Source of the DNA: Moringa oleifera
Lineage: Eukaryota; Streptophyta; Magnoliopsida; Brassicales; Moringaceae
Direction: 5' to 3'
Assembly (NCBI GenBank): GCA_021397835.1
Contig: JAJFZO010000356.1
Coordinates: 124,001-188,000, forward strand
DNA: 64,000 nt
In this document: piece by piece, positions 24,836 through 36,600 of the stretch
Position numbering within the stretch: the first letter of the stretch is position 1
How the letters are laid out: the number at the start of each line of letters is the position of its first letter
Position numbers and translations under genes: made by a program
Notes under the pieces: model-generated
The model's input: only the letters and a program-made list of their open reading frames with translations
Database searches by the model: none
What the model was told of the DNA's origin: nothing

Positions 24836-24965
24836 CTTTAATGACAGTTCTAACAGAACTACCGTTAAAACTTCCCTCTTTTAATGACATGAACAAAAAT
24901 GACAGTTTTAAAAGTGTCATTAAAAGTTATTTTAACTATCATTAAAGTTTTTATTTGTATTAGTG

Positions 24966-26580
24966 CAAATGCAAAATTATATATCTAAATTTTAGTTCAA
25001 ATTATATAAATATTCTAATAAAATTTACATGGACTTATAAAAAGATATTATAAAGACACATTGATAAAAGTTATATTGACACATTAAGTTTTATAATACA
25101 AAAACTTAAAGAAACATTACATATGTAGAAATTAAAAAAATTATTACACAGAAGAATAAAATTGTGTTGGTCTAAATTGAAAAGATGTTGATTAAAATAT
25201 TTTCAAAATTAAATAAAATTTTTTTTGAAACTAAACGTGTCAATTCAAATTAAAAATGAGTTTATTCAAAAATTAAATTGACATTTTAATAAAATTACAT
25301 AAAAATATTAAAAAATTATAAATAAATTAAACAAAAATTATATAAATATATTCAAAAATATTATATAAAAAATTTAAAACAAATATTATACAGAACCTTG
25401 ATCATTAACTTTAGATGAAAACATGCCGTTTGTTCAATTGAGAGTTTAACATCCAAGTATCTCACTATTACTTTTGAAAATCTTTATTATAATAATAAAA
25501 ATTTATTTAATGAAATATTTAATATAAAAAAACATCTTATAATTAAAAAAATCTTATGCTATATAAATTTTTAATCCATATAAAATTATAATGAAAGATT
25601 TTACTAATAAAATTTTTGCTCACTAAAATTTCATGAATTAAAATTTGTCGTGCAAATTAGAATAAGATTCTATTAAAAGGGTACCTCAAATGTTAGACAT
25701 GTTCCACACCTTCATGCATGTCATCCGGGGATGGTTTGCAGGTCTCAAGCCTCTCTCGCTTGGAAGAGTCCGATTTTTAGTCCCCAAATAAATGGGTCAT
25801 GCACCCATTTGAAACTCATCTTAAACTCCGACTTAATTAATTACTCGAATGTCATACTTAATTCATTAATCGTACCAACAAATCTCATTGATAATTAAAT
25901 TATACAACTAGATATTATTTTGATTAGACTCAAACTTGTTAATAATTTTTTTAGCTTAATTAATTCTAAACTATCACGCGGGCCATAGATCATTTTATTA
26001 ACAACGACATTTAAAACGTTAGTTTATCATACATTTATACACATTTTAAAAACATGAATAATGCTGCTAAAATTTCATCCCACATTCTTAAAAGTTTAGA
26101 TATCAAGTCGTTGCTCTAGAGCCCGAAAAGGGTAGGCAACCCCACACCGATCACCTCCTTTTTTTTTTTTTTTAAAATATCGTGATGCAATAGAAATTTC
26201 GTTAAAGTTTATTTTTTTGTAACAAAGATTAAGATTTCCTGTTGAGTTGTATCCATTTTTTTAAAATAATGACAAGTGATAATTTAATAAAAAAATAATT
26301 AAGATTTATTTTTTATTATTTTATTTTAATTTAATATAATAAATAATAACATATCTTTTTATTTTTATTCCATTAAAATTTGCAACTCAAGTCAATAGAG
26401 AATTTGAATCCTTATAAAAAATACTAAGGTTTCATATGTTTAAAAAACATATGATTTTTGAGAGAACAAAACCATGCCAATTTTGCAAGATTAAAAAAGA
26501 AAGAGCATTATTAATAAAAAAATTTGATCATAAAAACGCTTTCATATATATACTTTGCAAATGCAATTATTATCTATACA
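24966..26580. other. A+T-rich spacer
   Basis: Mostly A+T-rich. Short, less biased patches at about 25680-25800 and 26100-26160 show no frame or RNA fold I can name. Confidence 0.65.
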
Positions 26581-26599
26581 AAATCTAGTATCATAATTT

Positions 26600-27400
26600 G
26601 TTTATAACAAATGCATTACAAATTCCGGTGGCACGTGGATTTCTATTCACAAACTTTATAGGTTTTTGTTTTTTTAAAGATTTTTTCTTGGGTGATTAGC
26701 TCTCTTGTATGTATGAATGGTGGCACCCCTCTTCATGCTCTTTGAGAATATATATATTCTTTTTCTTGTAAAAAAATATTAAGTGCTAAAAATGCTTTGC
26801 AAAGAAAGTAAGAAAGAAATAAAAAAGCAGATCCTAAGCTCATCAATAAGGTGACTAAAACACAATCAAATCTTTGAAGACATTGGTATGAGCAGCTAGC
26901 AAAAGCAGGCAAGCATGCATCGCATGTTGTGCTAGCTAGGTCAAGCCCACAAATTAAGCCTCTTAAGTCTCGATGATGAACTCCATCACCAACCTCAAAC
27001 GTGGCCAATCCACACACCAATTAAAGCTCACACATGTGAATTAAAGCAAAGAAGGAGACAAGCATCCTTTTTGGACATGGAGCTTTGGATTTTATTGATT
27101 ATTGAACGGTTCTCTAGTTAAATCTTTAACAACCCAAAACTAGAGAGTTATGAAGAATCTTAATGTGAATCCGGTTTGTGAAGATTCAACTAGGGTTTTG
27201 TCTAGTTTCTTTTGGGGTTATTCCATCTTTAAAAGCACCAAAAGTTGTGGTGTTTATTTAATTGAAAAGGAAGGAAACCATGTGATCAACTTCATGCCCT
27301 TCGATCCTTTCTTTTTGGATTTGGATCATATACATGAGGTAATTAATGCCGAGACCCAAAGTTTAGGTTAGGTCAAAATCAAGCTGTTTTTTAGCCGAGA
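26600..27400. other. Island of genic composition with two unassigned short frames
   Basis: The composition changes sharply against the spacers on both sides. A 95-codon frame on the minus strand (26733-27020) and a 73-codon frame on the plus strand (27150-27371, starting MKNLNVNPVCEDS and containing KSCGVYLIEKEGNHVINF) are open. They diverge from a common 130 bp region. I recognise neither, and both may be chance or gene remnants. No known microRNA sequence was seen. Confidence 0.3.
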
Positions 27401-29150
27401 ATCTCTTCCGTCGATTTTCTTTTCCGGGAGGCTAAGAAAAAAAGATTTTGAGTGTTTCCTGTTTCCTTCTTAGTGTGAAAAGAATACCATTAATTAATCA
27501 CATATGTGATCGGCATGACCCGAAGAAGTTGTGACATGAACTGCTTAAATTATGAAGTAAGATTCCTTCGTCTTTTAAAAATAAAACAACAATGATCATA
27601 ATTTATCATGTTAGTGAAAAATAATATATTTGTATATTATTTTTTTACTATATTTTATATTAAATCCCGAATTAAGTTAAAAAAGGTCAAAAATTAATGA
27701 ATCTTGTATATATATATATATGATCTGATTCTGTTAGTGGCTTTTTTCAAAAAAAAAATAAAAACATATTTTTAAATAATTTATGAGTAAAACAAATAAA
27801 AAATCTTAACTGTTTATTTTGTTAAATTATCCTTTATCAACTCTTTCTAAAAGATGAGTAAAAATCATGATTTTTAAAAGTTTAGAACATATGGTTTAGT
27901 AATTAGTCATTGAATTTTCATAAAATTATTATGATGTCATTCTTAAACTTCCGTTTATGTTTCATGGTCTTCTCCACTTATATGATAATTTCAAAACTAT
28001 GGTCTCATATATATAATAAATTAATATAATTTATAACATGGGAAAAAATATATAAAAATATCAGTATAAAACATATGACCTTAATCTAGATTCTATGATG
28101 AATTAATTTTTCAATCGAATTGTGTGATCCAAGGGTAGATCACCATTGGTTGAAGAATGGTAAAATTTATGTTAACTTTCACTATTTAATAGATTTAACT
28201 TCTCTTTGGAAAAAAAAAATTAACTTTACGAATAAATCTCAACTATTTTAAATTATAAATTATAAAATTTAAATTTTTTTGAGTAAATATATATATAAAC
28301 TTTAAATTATACTAACTTTTTATTTTATACTTTAAAATATTAATTAGATGAATTGTATACTGGGGTTTCGATTTGATTCAATTTAAACATTATAAATCAT
28401 TTAATAATTTAAAAAAATCAAATTGGGATTTTATATAATAAATTTTAACTTAAAATTTTGATAAATTTTAAAATATATCATATATTTTTTAAAACATATT
28501 TTTATATAATAAATTAAAAATATATAGTTTTAATTTTAGACTTTTAAAAATTTGGAAAACTCGCAAAAATAATTTATAAATAAAAAATTATTCAGATTTA
28601 AAAAATATACTCAAAATTTGTTAAAGGTATTCCTTGAATATAATTCAAATTAATATGATTTTTCATAAATCAAAAAGTTAATATAATTCAAGTTTTTTTT
28701 TCTAATATTTACCTTAAGATTTTTCAAACAAACTGCGAATAACAATGGAAGATAAAAAGAAAATTGATATTATTAGCAAACACAAAAGAGGGGTTTTACG
28801 GACAAATTACTTATGGCTTGGAAAGCTTGCATGTGATGAAACAATACCTGAGGAGGTAGTAGCGTAGGAGTCATGGGCACAAAAGCAAGCGAACTTGTTT
28901 GAGATTTTCCATGAACTTAAACAGCTTATTAAAACTGAACGCTGAAAACATGGAGACTTGAACCAGTCTGTTCCTCCAAAACAAAAGCAACACCATTTAT
29001 ATATATGAAAACTTGACAGTTAATCAGCCCGAGGAAACCCATAAAGATCAGCACGTCATGTGATTCACAAGATCTTTATGAGTGTTCTTTTCACAAAAAT
29101 AAAACTTGTGTTAATATTATTTTATAAACCAAACCTACCCAACCAGCAAT
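27401..29150. other. A+T-rich spacer
   Basis: Low-complexity A/T DNA with a (TA)n run near 27707-27721. 28780-29150 is less biased and leads into the promoter of the TauE/SafE gene. No gene was recognised. Confidence 0.7.
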
Positions 29151-29268
29151 TTTTATGCCGTATATGCTTTTCTTAATTTATGAATGCCAGTCCGAGGGGT
29201 TTCTGTGTGTTTATATGTATGGGAGAGCTGACAAAGAGGAAGAAAACTGCTTGGGGAAACAAAACACA

Positions 29269-29292
29269 GAGAGAGAGAGAGAGAGAGAGAGG
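29269..29292 (+). repeat. (GA)n microsatellite upstream of the TauE/SafE gene
   Basis: About eleven GA units lie 270 bp above the candidate TATA box. GA tracts in plant promoters can bind BBR/BPC (GAGA-binding) proteins; that role is inferred only. Confidence 0.7.
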
Positions 29293-29556
29293 CTGTAGCG
29301 GCTGTTTCAGGTCATCAGGGGCATTAATAGCAGAGAAAGCATTGAGTGGACGTCACTTAAGCTTGTTTATCTCTAGGATATTATGTCCTCTCATTCGATT
29401 TAGACTATCTGTATATACAGCAACTTATCTTGAATGTAATCTTGGAACTGAAAGGTCTTCTTGCTGAGCCAGCACGAGCTTGACTTGTGCCTGGTTTTCG
29501 GATTACCATTTCAGTTTCCAATTGACAATTAGTGGACTAGAAGTGGAAGAAATCCT

Positions 29557-29564
29557 TATAAAAG
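29557..29564 (+). promoter_or_regulatory. TATA box of the TauE/SafE gene
   Basis: TATAAAAG, a textbook plant TATA box, lies 158 bp before the ATG at 29715. The sequence after it is T-rich, as plant leaders often are. Confidence 0.65.
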
Positions 29565-29714
29565 GACTCTACTTTGGCCGGAAAACAACTTTGATTGTAT
29601 TCCTCCTCGCCCAGAAAACAGCTTTGGGTGTATTCTTTCGGTTTATTTTTTCTTTGTTCTTCTCTCTGTGTGTTTTGAGTTCAAAGTTTAAACCTTTGAG
29701 AGCGAGAAGAGGGG

Positions 29715-32543
29715 ATGGCTGCAGGTATGGGAACGGTACGGCGGTGTTGGGGAGTGATGGGTATAGTTTTGATAGGTTTTCTTGTTTCAGCTTCACTGTT
29801 TGTTAGGGCAGAACCAAGCTTAAGACAAGAAGCTTCACTTAAACATGAAGAGGTTGTCCAATCTGATTACTTACCAAAAAAGTTCAAGTTCTTGGAGAAG
29901 AAAGACAACTCACGCTATCAACATCACTGGCCGGTGAGTCCTCAGAAACCCTACTGTTTTTGCATTAAACTCCATAGTTGCGTTTTGTCATTTCATTTTC
30001 TTGCCCTACAGAAAACGTTTCTTTAATTTCTTTGCCCGTGTTTTATGAGAAGATGAAGAAGATGAACATGTTTGATAAGCTACTTAGTACCTGTTGCAAT
30101 TGATGCATCATAATAGTGTGAAACTGGGATTGCAGAGACTGGAATTTGGCTGGAGAATTGCCGTTGGAACCATAGTCGGATTCTTCGGAGCAGCCTTTGG
30201 TAGTGTTGGAGGTGTCGGTGGTGGTGGCATTTTTGTTCCCATGCTTACCTTGATTGCTGGGTTCGACCCAAAATCATCGACCGCAATTTCAAAATGTAAG
30301 AAAAAACTAGCCAACCTCCATTTGCGATCATTAATTGTCAATCTTATACTAATTCTTGTCATTGCCAAGATATTCTCATTAGCTTGTAAACCCAAGTAGT
30401 ATATGTCAAGCTTCTCTTCTCTTTTGTTTTATTATTCTTACAACCTTTGTTCCACGAAGTTTCCTTTGTCCAAATCATTGTTTTGCATGAAAACTAGCTA
30501 ATGGATTGTGTTGTCTTTGTCAGGCATGATCACCGGAGCTGCAGTTTCCACTGTCTACTACAATATCAATCTCAGGCATCCAACACTGGACCTACCCATC
30601 ATCGACTACGACCTGGCCCTTCTGTTTCAACCGATGTTGGTTCTCGGAATCAGTATTGGAGTTGCTTTCAATGTGATCTTGGCTGACTGGATGATCACAG
30701 TTTTGCTGATCATCATCTTTGTTGGTAACAATTGTTTATGATTGTGTCATTTTCCCATGAATTTTCTCGGAAGAAAAGTTTTTCCTGATGGGTGGCATTG
30801 GTTTAATTCCTGTAGTCATGTCAACTAAGGCATTCTTGAGAGGTCTTGAAACATGGAAGAAGGAAACCATCATTAAAAGGGTGATTAAATATATTCACAT
30901 ACTTAAAATTATCATTCTGCTTAATTGTTGAAGCTCCCTATAGTGTCCTGATCCTAACTGGTTCACCATTTTTGCAGGAAGCTGCCAGGAGATTAGAGGC
31001 AAACGGTGAGTTATGCCTGAGAATTCTTTCCGTTTCATTTTCATTGATTAGATGATGAGCTTTCCGAGGCTGATTCTGCTCTTTGATCAGACAATGTTCC
31101 TGCCGAAGTGGAATACAAACCTCCACCTGATCAAGACCAGGCAAATGGTACTCAAAAAGAAGTAACGCAGATCAAGAAATCAAAGGTATAGTAGCATATC
31201 AGTGACCGAATTATATCACAATTTATCAGTTCATTTGCTTCTTGGTTGATTTCTGGAGAACTGACTTAATTAGGTCTCTTTTTTTAGGTCCCTATTCTTG
31301 AAAACATTTACTGGAAGGAACTTGGCCTAATGGTTGCTGTCTGGATTATAACCCTAGCATTGCAGATTTCTAAGGTGTTGAGTCTTCTATCATATCTTTT
31401 TATCTTCTTATTAACATAAAGCGAATTAGCAGAGAATTTATCATATTTACAAAAGATTTGTTATAAAAAATCTTACATTTTTTGCATGCAGAATTACACG
31501 CGGACATGTTCGTTTCTATACTGGGCATTAAATATATTGCAGGTATATCAAGATAATTAACTAGAGAGATCCAATAACTTCTACTGTGAAGAATTAGGGT
31601 AAGAGTTTTCATGTTTACTTTCAGATCCCTGTAGCTGGTGGAGTAACAGCTTACGAGGCTGTTAGTCTCTACAAAGGCAGCAGAAAGATAGCTTCTATGG
31701 GAGAAGCAGTCACTCACTGGAAAGTACACAAGCTGGTTCTCTATTGTGCTTGTGGCTTGGTCGCCGGCATAGTGGGTGGCTTGCTTGGTCTTGGTGGAGG
31801 GTTCATCTTAGGCCCTCTTCTTCTCGAGCTTGGAATCCCTCCTCAGGTCAGCTCATCATCCTTCCTTATTTCCAACAGGACTCTTCGATCTAAAACCTGT
31901 TCACAAGTTCCATGATTGGACTGGCGAAGAAGAAGAAGCAGCATCCTCGGCTTGAAGCAGGAGAGCTCCTCCTGCTTTTACTGTCTTCTCTGAACCCATC
32001 TGACACATTAGCATCTTCCTTGCAGGTATCAACTGCGACAACCACCTTCGCCATGATGTTTTCAGCATCCATGTCTGTCATTGAATACTATCTTCTAAAA
32101 CGATTCCCCGTGCCATATGGTACAAACTCTTTCAATGGCTCTGCACTTTTCATAAGAATAAATTAGATTGCTTCTGCATCAAGTTATTTGATGTAAGCTC
32201 TCCCTTGTTTTTCATTACTACACAGCTCTCTACCTTGTTGCTGTGGCCACCATTGCTGCACTTGTAGGACAACATGTGGTAAGAAAGGCCATTGACATAT
32301 TAGGAAGAGCATCTATACTGATCTTCATTCTGGCCGGCATGATCTTTGTTAGTGCAATATCGCTAGGTAAGTGATCACTGTCAATTTATTTGCAGAATCA
32401 GATTGCATTTCCTTTTTGTTGCTGTTGATTAGGGATGATTTTGGTTTCATGGAACAGGTGGGGTAGGCATAGCAAACATGGTCAAGAAGATTGAAAAGAA
32501 GGAGTACATGGGATTTGATGATATTTGCTCATATCAAACTTAA
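29715..32543 (+). CDS. Sulfite exporter TauE/SafE family membrane protein
   Basis: Twelve exons (29715-29933, 30136-30295, 30524-30724, 30816-30880, 30978-31005, 31091-31185, 31288-31374, 31492-31542, 31625-31846, 32026-32119, 32226-32366, 32458-32543) join in frame to 482 residues, the usual plant length. A signal peptide or first membrane segment covers residues 12-32. The two halves each carry the Gly-rich family motif: [16 protein letters not shown] (about 95-110) and [20 protein letters not shown] (350-369). They are joined by a polar, probably cytosolic loop ([11 protein letters not shown]). Bacterial members export sulfite or organosulfonates. Substrates of plant members are largely unknown, so transport of a small anion is inference. 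No defects were seen. It is convergent with the PDI-like gene. Confidence 0.93.
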
Positions 32544-33697
32544 AGTTTAGACGTTCAATTTGATGTCAACGACCCTTTTGCAATAACATGACACACATTG
32601 GCCGCAGAAGGGGTAGAAAAGAAAGAGATCATATGCAACTTCTACCAGGAAATTAAAATGCCTGATTTCAGTGCCAAGATATCTGACCAAGCTCTCATAT
32701 TACTCCATTGAATTTATCTTTTTCTGGGAAAGAAGGGTAGCATCTACTCTTGCTTCCAGTCCATGAGATATTGAAAGCAAACAAATCAAGAAAGACAGGT
32801 TTTTTTTTTTTTTTCTGGGGAAAGATGGGTATTAGAAAGAAAAAATTATATTATCTCTTATCGTTGTGAAAAACAACACTTGATCATATAATCGTGATAC
32901 CAAGTGCTATGTAAATCCTAATCAATAAGGAGGTTGCAGCTCAGACAATCACTTTACAAATGGTTCAGAGAGGCAGAGGTTTTGTTGTGTAATCTGAATT
33001 TCAGCCAGCATCTTATCCTATTATTGGATACTGTTTTGGGGTCTTCTATCACTATTTGCGATAAACATATAAGGTAATAATACTTCAGATTTCCAAGGAT
33101 TTGCAAATTTAAGACACATATAAACACATATGAAGCTTATATTGGCTACCAAGGGGATTACCAGCCTTTGTGGGATAAATAGTTTGCCCAGCAGAATCAA
33201 TGGCCAAAGCCGTCTGGCTTCCAGGCAATATGCCAAAAACAGAGAAAACTGTCCCTTAGCTTGTCAGTCCAAGTAAATATACCAATATGAACAAACCATA
33301 TACGCTTTAGATAAACAAAATCAAGGTTAATAAAATCAGGATTGAACCTGGAGCACGCTAAAATGTGACCACTAAAGTTATGCCCACCAGCTGAAAGAGA
33401 TACCAGAATATCTCTTCTCAATTAGCAGTTCGATCACCATAAACTAAATCCAAGAAATTAATCTTTCCTTTATAACTACAGTTTCAGTATCTCTTCTGGA
33501 GCAGACAGTTCCTTTGCTTTCACAGACATGACTGCTTCCTGCTGGCATAACAGCAAAATCTGCTTTAAACTATAAGTTACTTTAAACTACTTTCTTCGAG
33601 GATTCTGTTGATAAAACAGTTCAGCAATGTTTCTTTTTGCTCCTTTTCTGGTCGTTCTGTTAAAATCTTGGTATTCTATTTCTCAATCCCTATAGTT
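32544..33697. other. Space between two convergent genes
   Basis: About 1.15 kb between the stop codons of the TauE/SafE and PDI-like genes. It must hold both 3' UTRs and terminators. A poly-T run lies at about 32800. Other open frames here show no family motif. Confidence 0.7.
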
Positions 33698-36600
33698 CTA
33701 TAGTTCATCTTTGTCAGTTTCATCCTTGGCCTTCAACTGTTTGTTGATAAAGATTGCCATGTCCTTTGAGTTGGATTTTGTTGAAACTTTGATCTGCATA
33801 GCAACATGGATTGCATGCATTAGATTGCAAAATAATGAACATACGAAAAGACTCCGAAAGGAGCAGAGTAAATGGCTATGAGATTGTTTACCGGATTGTC
33901 TTTACGACCTGCTTTGTAAAGTAAGAGCGTAGGATAGTCATCCACCTGCATCAACGACAATCACCATTAGCTCCTAATAAAATTGCAGCAAATCTGAAAC
34001 TGGGATCTTTCTTTTGTCCCTTTCTTTTGATCTTTTACAGTATAAATGTTGAAATGTCTAATTAACATGGTTGATCATGTATTGAAAACATTCATTCAGC
34101 TGCATTCTGAATCTTAAGTTAAATGAATCCAAAGAAGATATTAGTTTTACATGATACAAGAGAGTTATCACTGCACAAGCTTTGCTAAACATTTGTTGGA
34201 AACAATTTAATGAACAAATTGTAGCAGCCAGAATGATAATTTGATATAAATGGACTCATTACTTTTGCGACAAAGTTGTGATGATCAGAGTTATAGAAAA
34301 CTTACCTGCAGTTTTGGATGCTCATTTGCAGAAGCATCTATCTTTGCAAAAACTAAATTATCCAGACCCTTAAAGTGCTTAGCCAGCTTCTCAACTTGCT
34401 TGCTCGTGGTGTCACAGTTGATACACCATGGTGTATACACCTGTTTTTTTGTAACAGTGAAAATAACACCTCATATGCACAACAGAAGTGTATTATCATC
34501 ATACATGCAGCAGCTAGAAAGAGAATACTGATGTCAACTACATAATAAGCTCCTCAATTCAGTAATTTCTTCCATTTTCTACGATGTCGCTTTAAGGATA
34601 TGAATCGCATGCATGTTTCATATCATAGTAGGCATATCCTTATAGCTATTTCAAAACAAAACGAGTATGATGCGGTCACTTAAACAGTGGATAATCATTT
34701 TCCATCCAAATAGAGCTTAAACAACAAAAGCAGAAGAGATAAATAGATATAGCGTACAAACCTCTAGAAAAACATTCTTGGGACTGTTCAACACCAAGTC
34801 ATCAAATGTCTTTCCTACAACGACCAGGACGGTTGCATTTTGCTGCAAATTTTAGAATCATAAGAAGAACCATATGACAAACATCATCAGAAAGATAAGG
34901 TTTTTGGAAAGCACTTCCAAGCAAGGCATCTTTTGCCCTTTAATGATTGTAGCATGACTCATTCAAGTGACTATAGAAGGGGCCTTGAGCATTTATGCCT
35001 AAAATATTTGATGGTCTGATCTAAAGCACAAAACACGAACAATTATAACATGGATTGCCAAAAAAGGATTACCAAAAGAATTTGTGTTACTCACATTATC
35101 TGGTATTGGTTGTGATTTGAAGTAAGGTGATTGTGTACCACTTAGAAGTCCTGAGCAAAACTCCTACAAAAACCAATTCAGATCATTATATGAGCCACCT
35201 TAAAATTTCTCTCTCAAGAGAAAAAAATCAGTCAGAGTTGTTACTTCTATTTTGCTTGGTGATGGATCTGACTCCAGCAGAAACTTGGAGTTGCCTTCGT
35301 TGTTGAAAGCAGTGACCTATTAAACATGCACAAAAATATTGCATTAATTTCTAATTTCAGTTAAAGATTATTGAAACTGAGAACATAAGTTCATAACTGA
35401 TAGATAGTTGGTAATTCTAAACTTACCAGAGTGTTTTCTGATTCTTCCATGCCAAACAATGCCAAGAAGGGCTTTGCAAGGTTTTCATCAGCAATGTCAA
35501 TATAGACGAACATTATCTGAACCAAGGAGAACAAGTTACAAAGTTTGTGCATGGACACTTCATAAAATCTTCAAAGTGTGGACAAAGTTAATACCTTTGA
35601 CTTGAACTTTCTTGCAACATCTTCAAGATGTGGAAGAAGGTTCTTGAAGTCATCAGCCTTTGCAAAGACAATAACCTGAACAGAAATCGAAACAGATGGT
35701 AAAACTTACCTAGAAGCAAGTTTTCAAATGTGTAGTTTCTATTCATATCAAGCTTCACCAAGTATACAAATGTTGGCGGTGATGGTGATCTGATATTACT
35801 GAAGACCACTAATTGGCCCTGACGTCAGTCAATGCTGACTTGCAAGTGTCAAATACCACAAAGAGAAGTATGTAATGCATGGCTAAAACCCTTTTGCATC
35901 TGAACACTTTGACCGTTTACATAACTCAAAATTATAACTTTCCCGAAAATTTTTCAGAGTGGAAAATTGGTAGCAATGAGACCACCTAACAAAACGATCT
36001 TAACCATCAAGAAATATATCGAGCTCAGACTATGCTAGGTAAGGCTCAAAGACTATAATCACTAAAGAATAAATAAATGCAGCTCCTGCAATTATATGTA
36101 ACAAAAAGACGTAAGATTGATCATTCTCATTTTGTTTCACATTGAATTACAGTTATCAATTTTGTGAGAACAGTAATTGTGGGAAGATCATCTGTTTAGT
36201 CTGTACAAGGCATAAGATCAGCAACATCACAACCACATCCAGATGCCCACGACAGTTGATGTTTGAACACTATATCTAAAACAGTACAAACAATTATGTA
36301 TACAAATAGTTCTCAAAATTGAGATCCTTATCACGAATTCAAATCTTAAAATTCTGTAAGCCAGAATTGAATTGAATCAAGATTTGCAAGACTCAGTAAA
36401 ACTCAAATCAATTGTAAAGAACACGTACAGCAAACTACATAAATATAAAAGTAAAACATATCTTGTTAAAAACACAAATCCTTTTCTTTCTCAACTTCAG
36501 ACCCCTCTAATTTTCACACAATCAATAAGCTAAACAGAACAAATTAGCTTTTAATCCTTTTTTTCACCTTTGATACCTAGAAAACCCCTGAGGCAGGACC

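Larger units (their letters stand above)
22262..24965 (+). mobile_element. Non-autonomous CACTA element with captured gene (Pack-CACTA)
   Basis: The left end reads CACTACTACGAAAATTGTAA. The right end, reverse-complemented from 24965, reads CACTAATACAAATAAAAACT. These are matching CACTA termini, and both ends are bordered by CAAA. Inside each end lie inverted-repeat hairpins with TTTAATGNCAGTT arms: 22442-22476, 22679-22716 and 24834-24869. They are typical of CACTA subterminal regions. The 2.7 kb interior shows no transposase (TNPA/TNPD). It holds a fragment of a VIN3-like gene, so the element would depend on transposase supplied elsewhere. Confidence 0.88.

Noticed and set aside
29180..29467. 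95-codon frame upstream of the TauE/SafE gene
   Set aside because: It lies above the TATA box at 29557 and includes the (GA)n run; not part of the likely transcript and without family motif.
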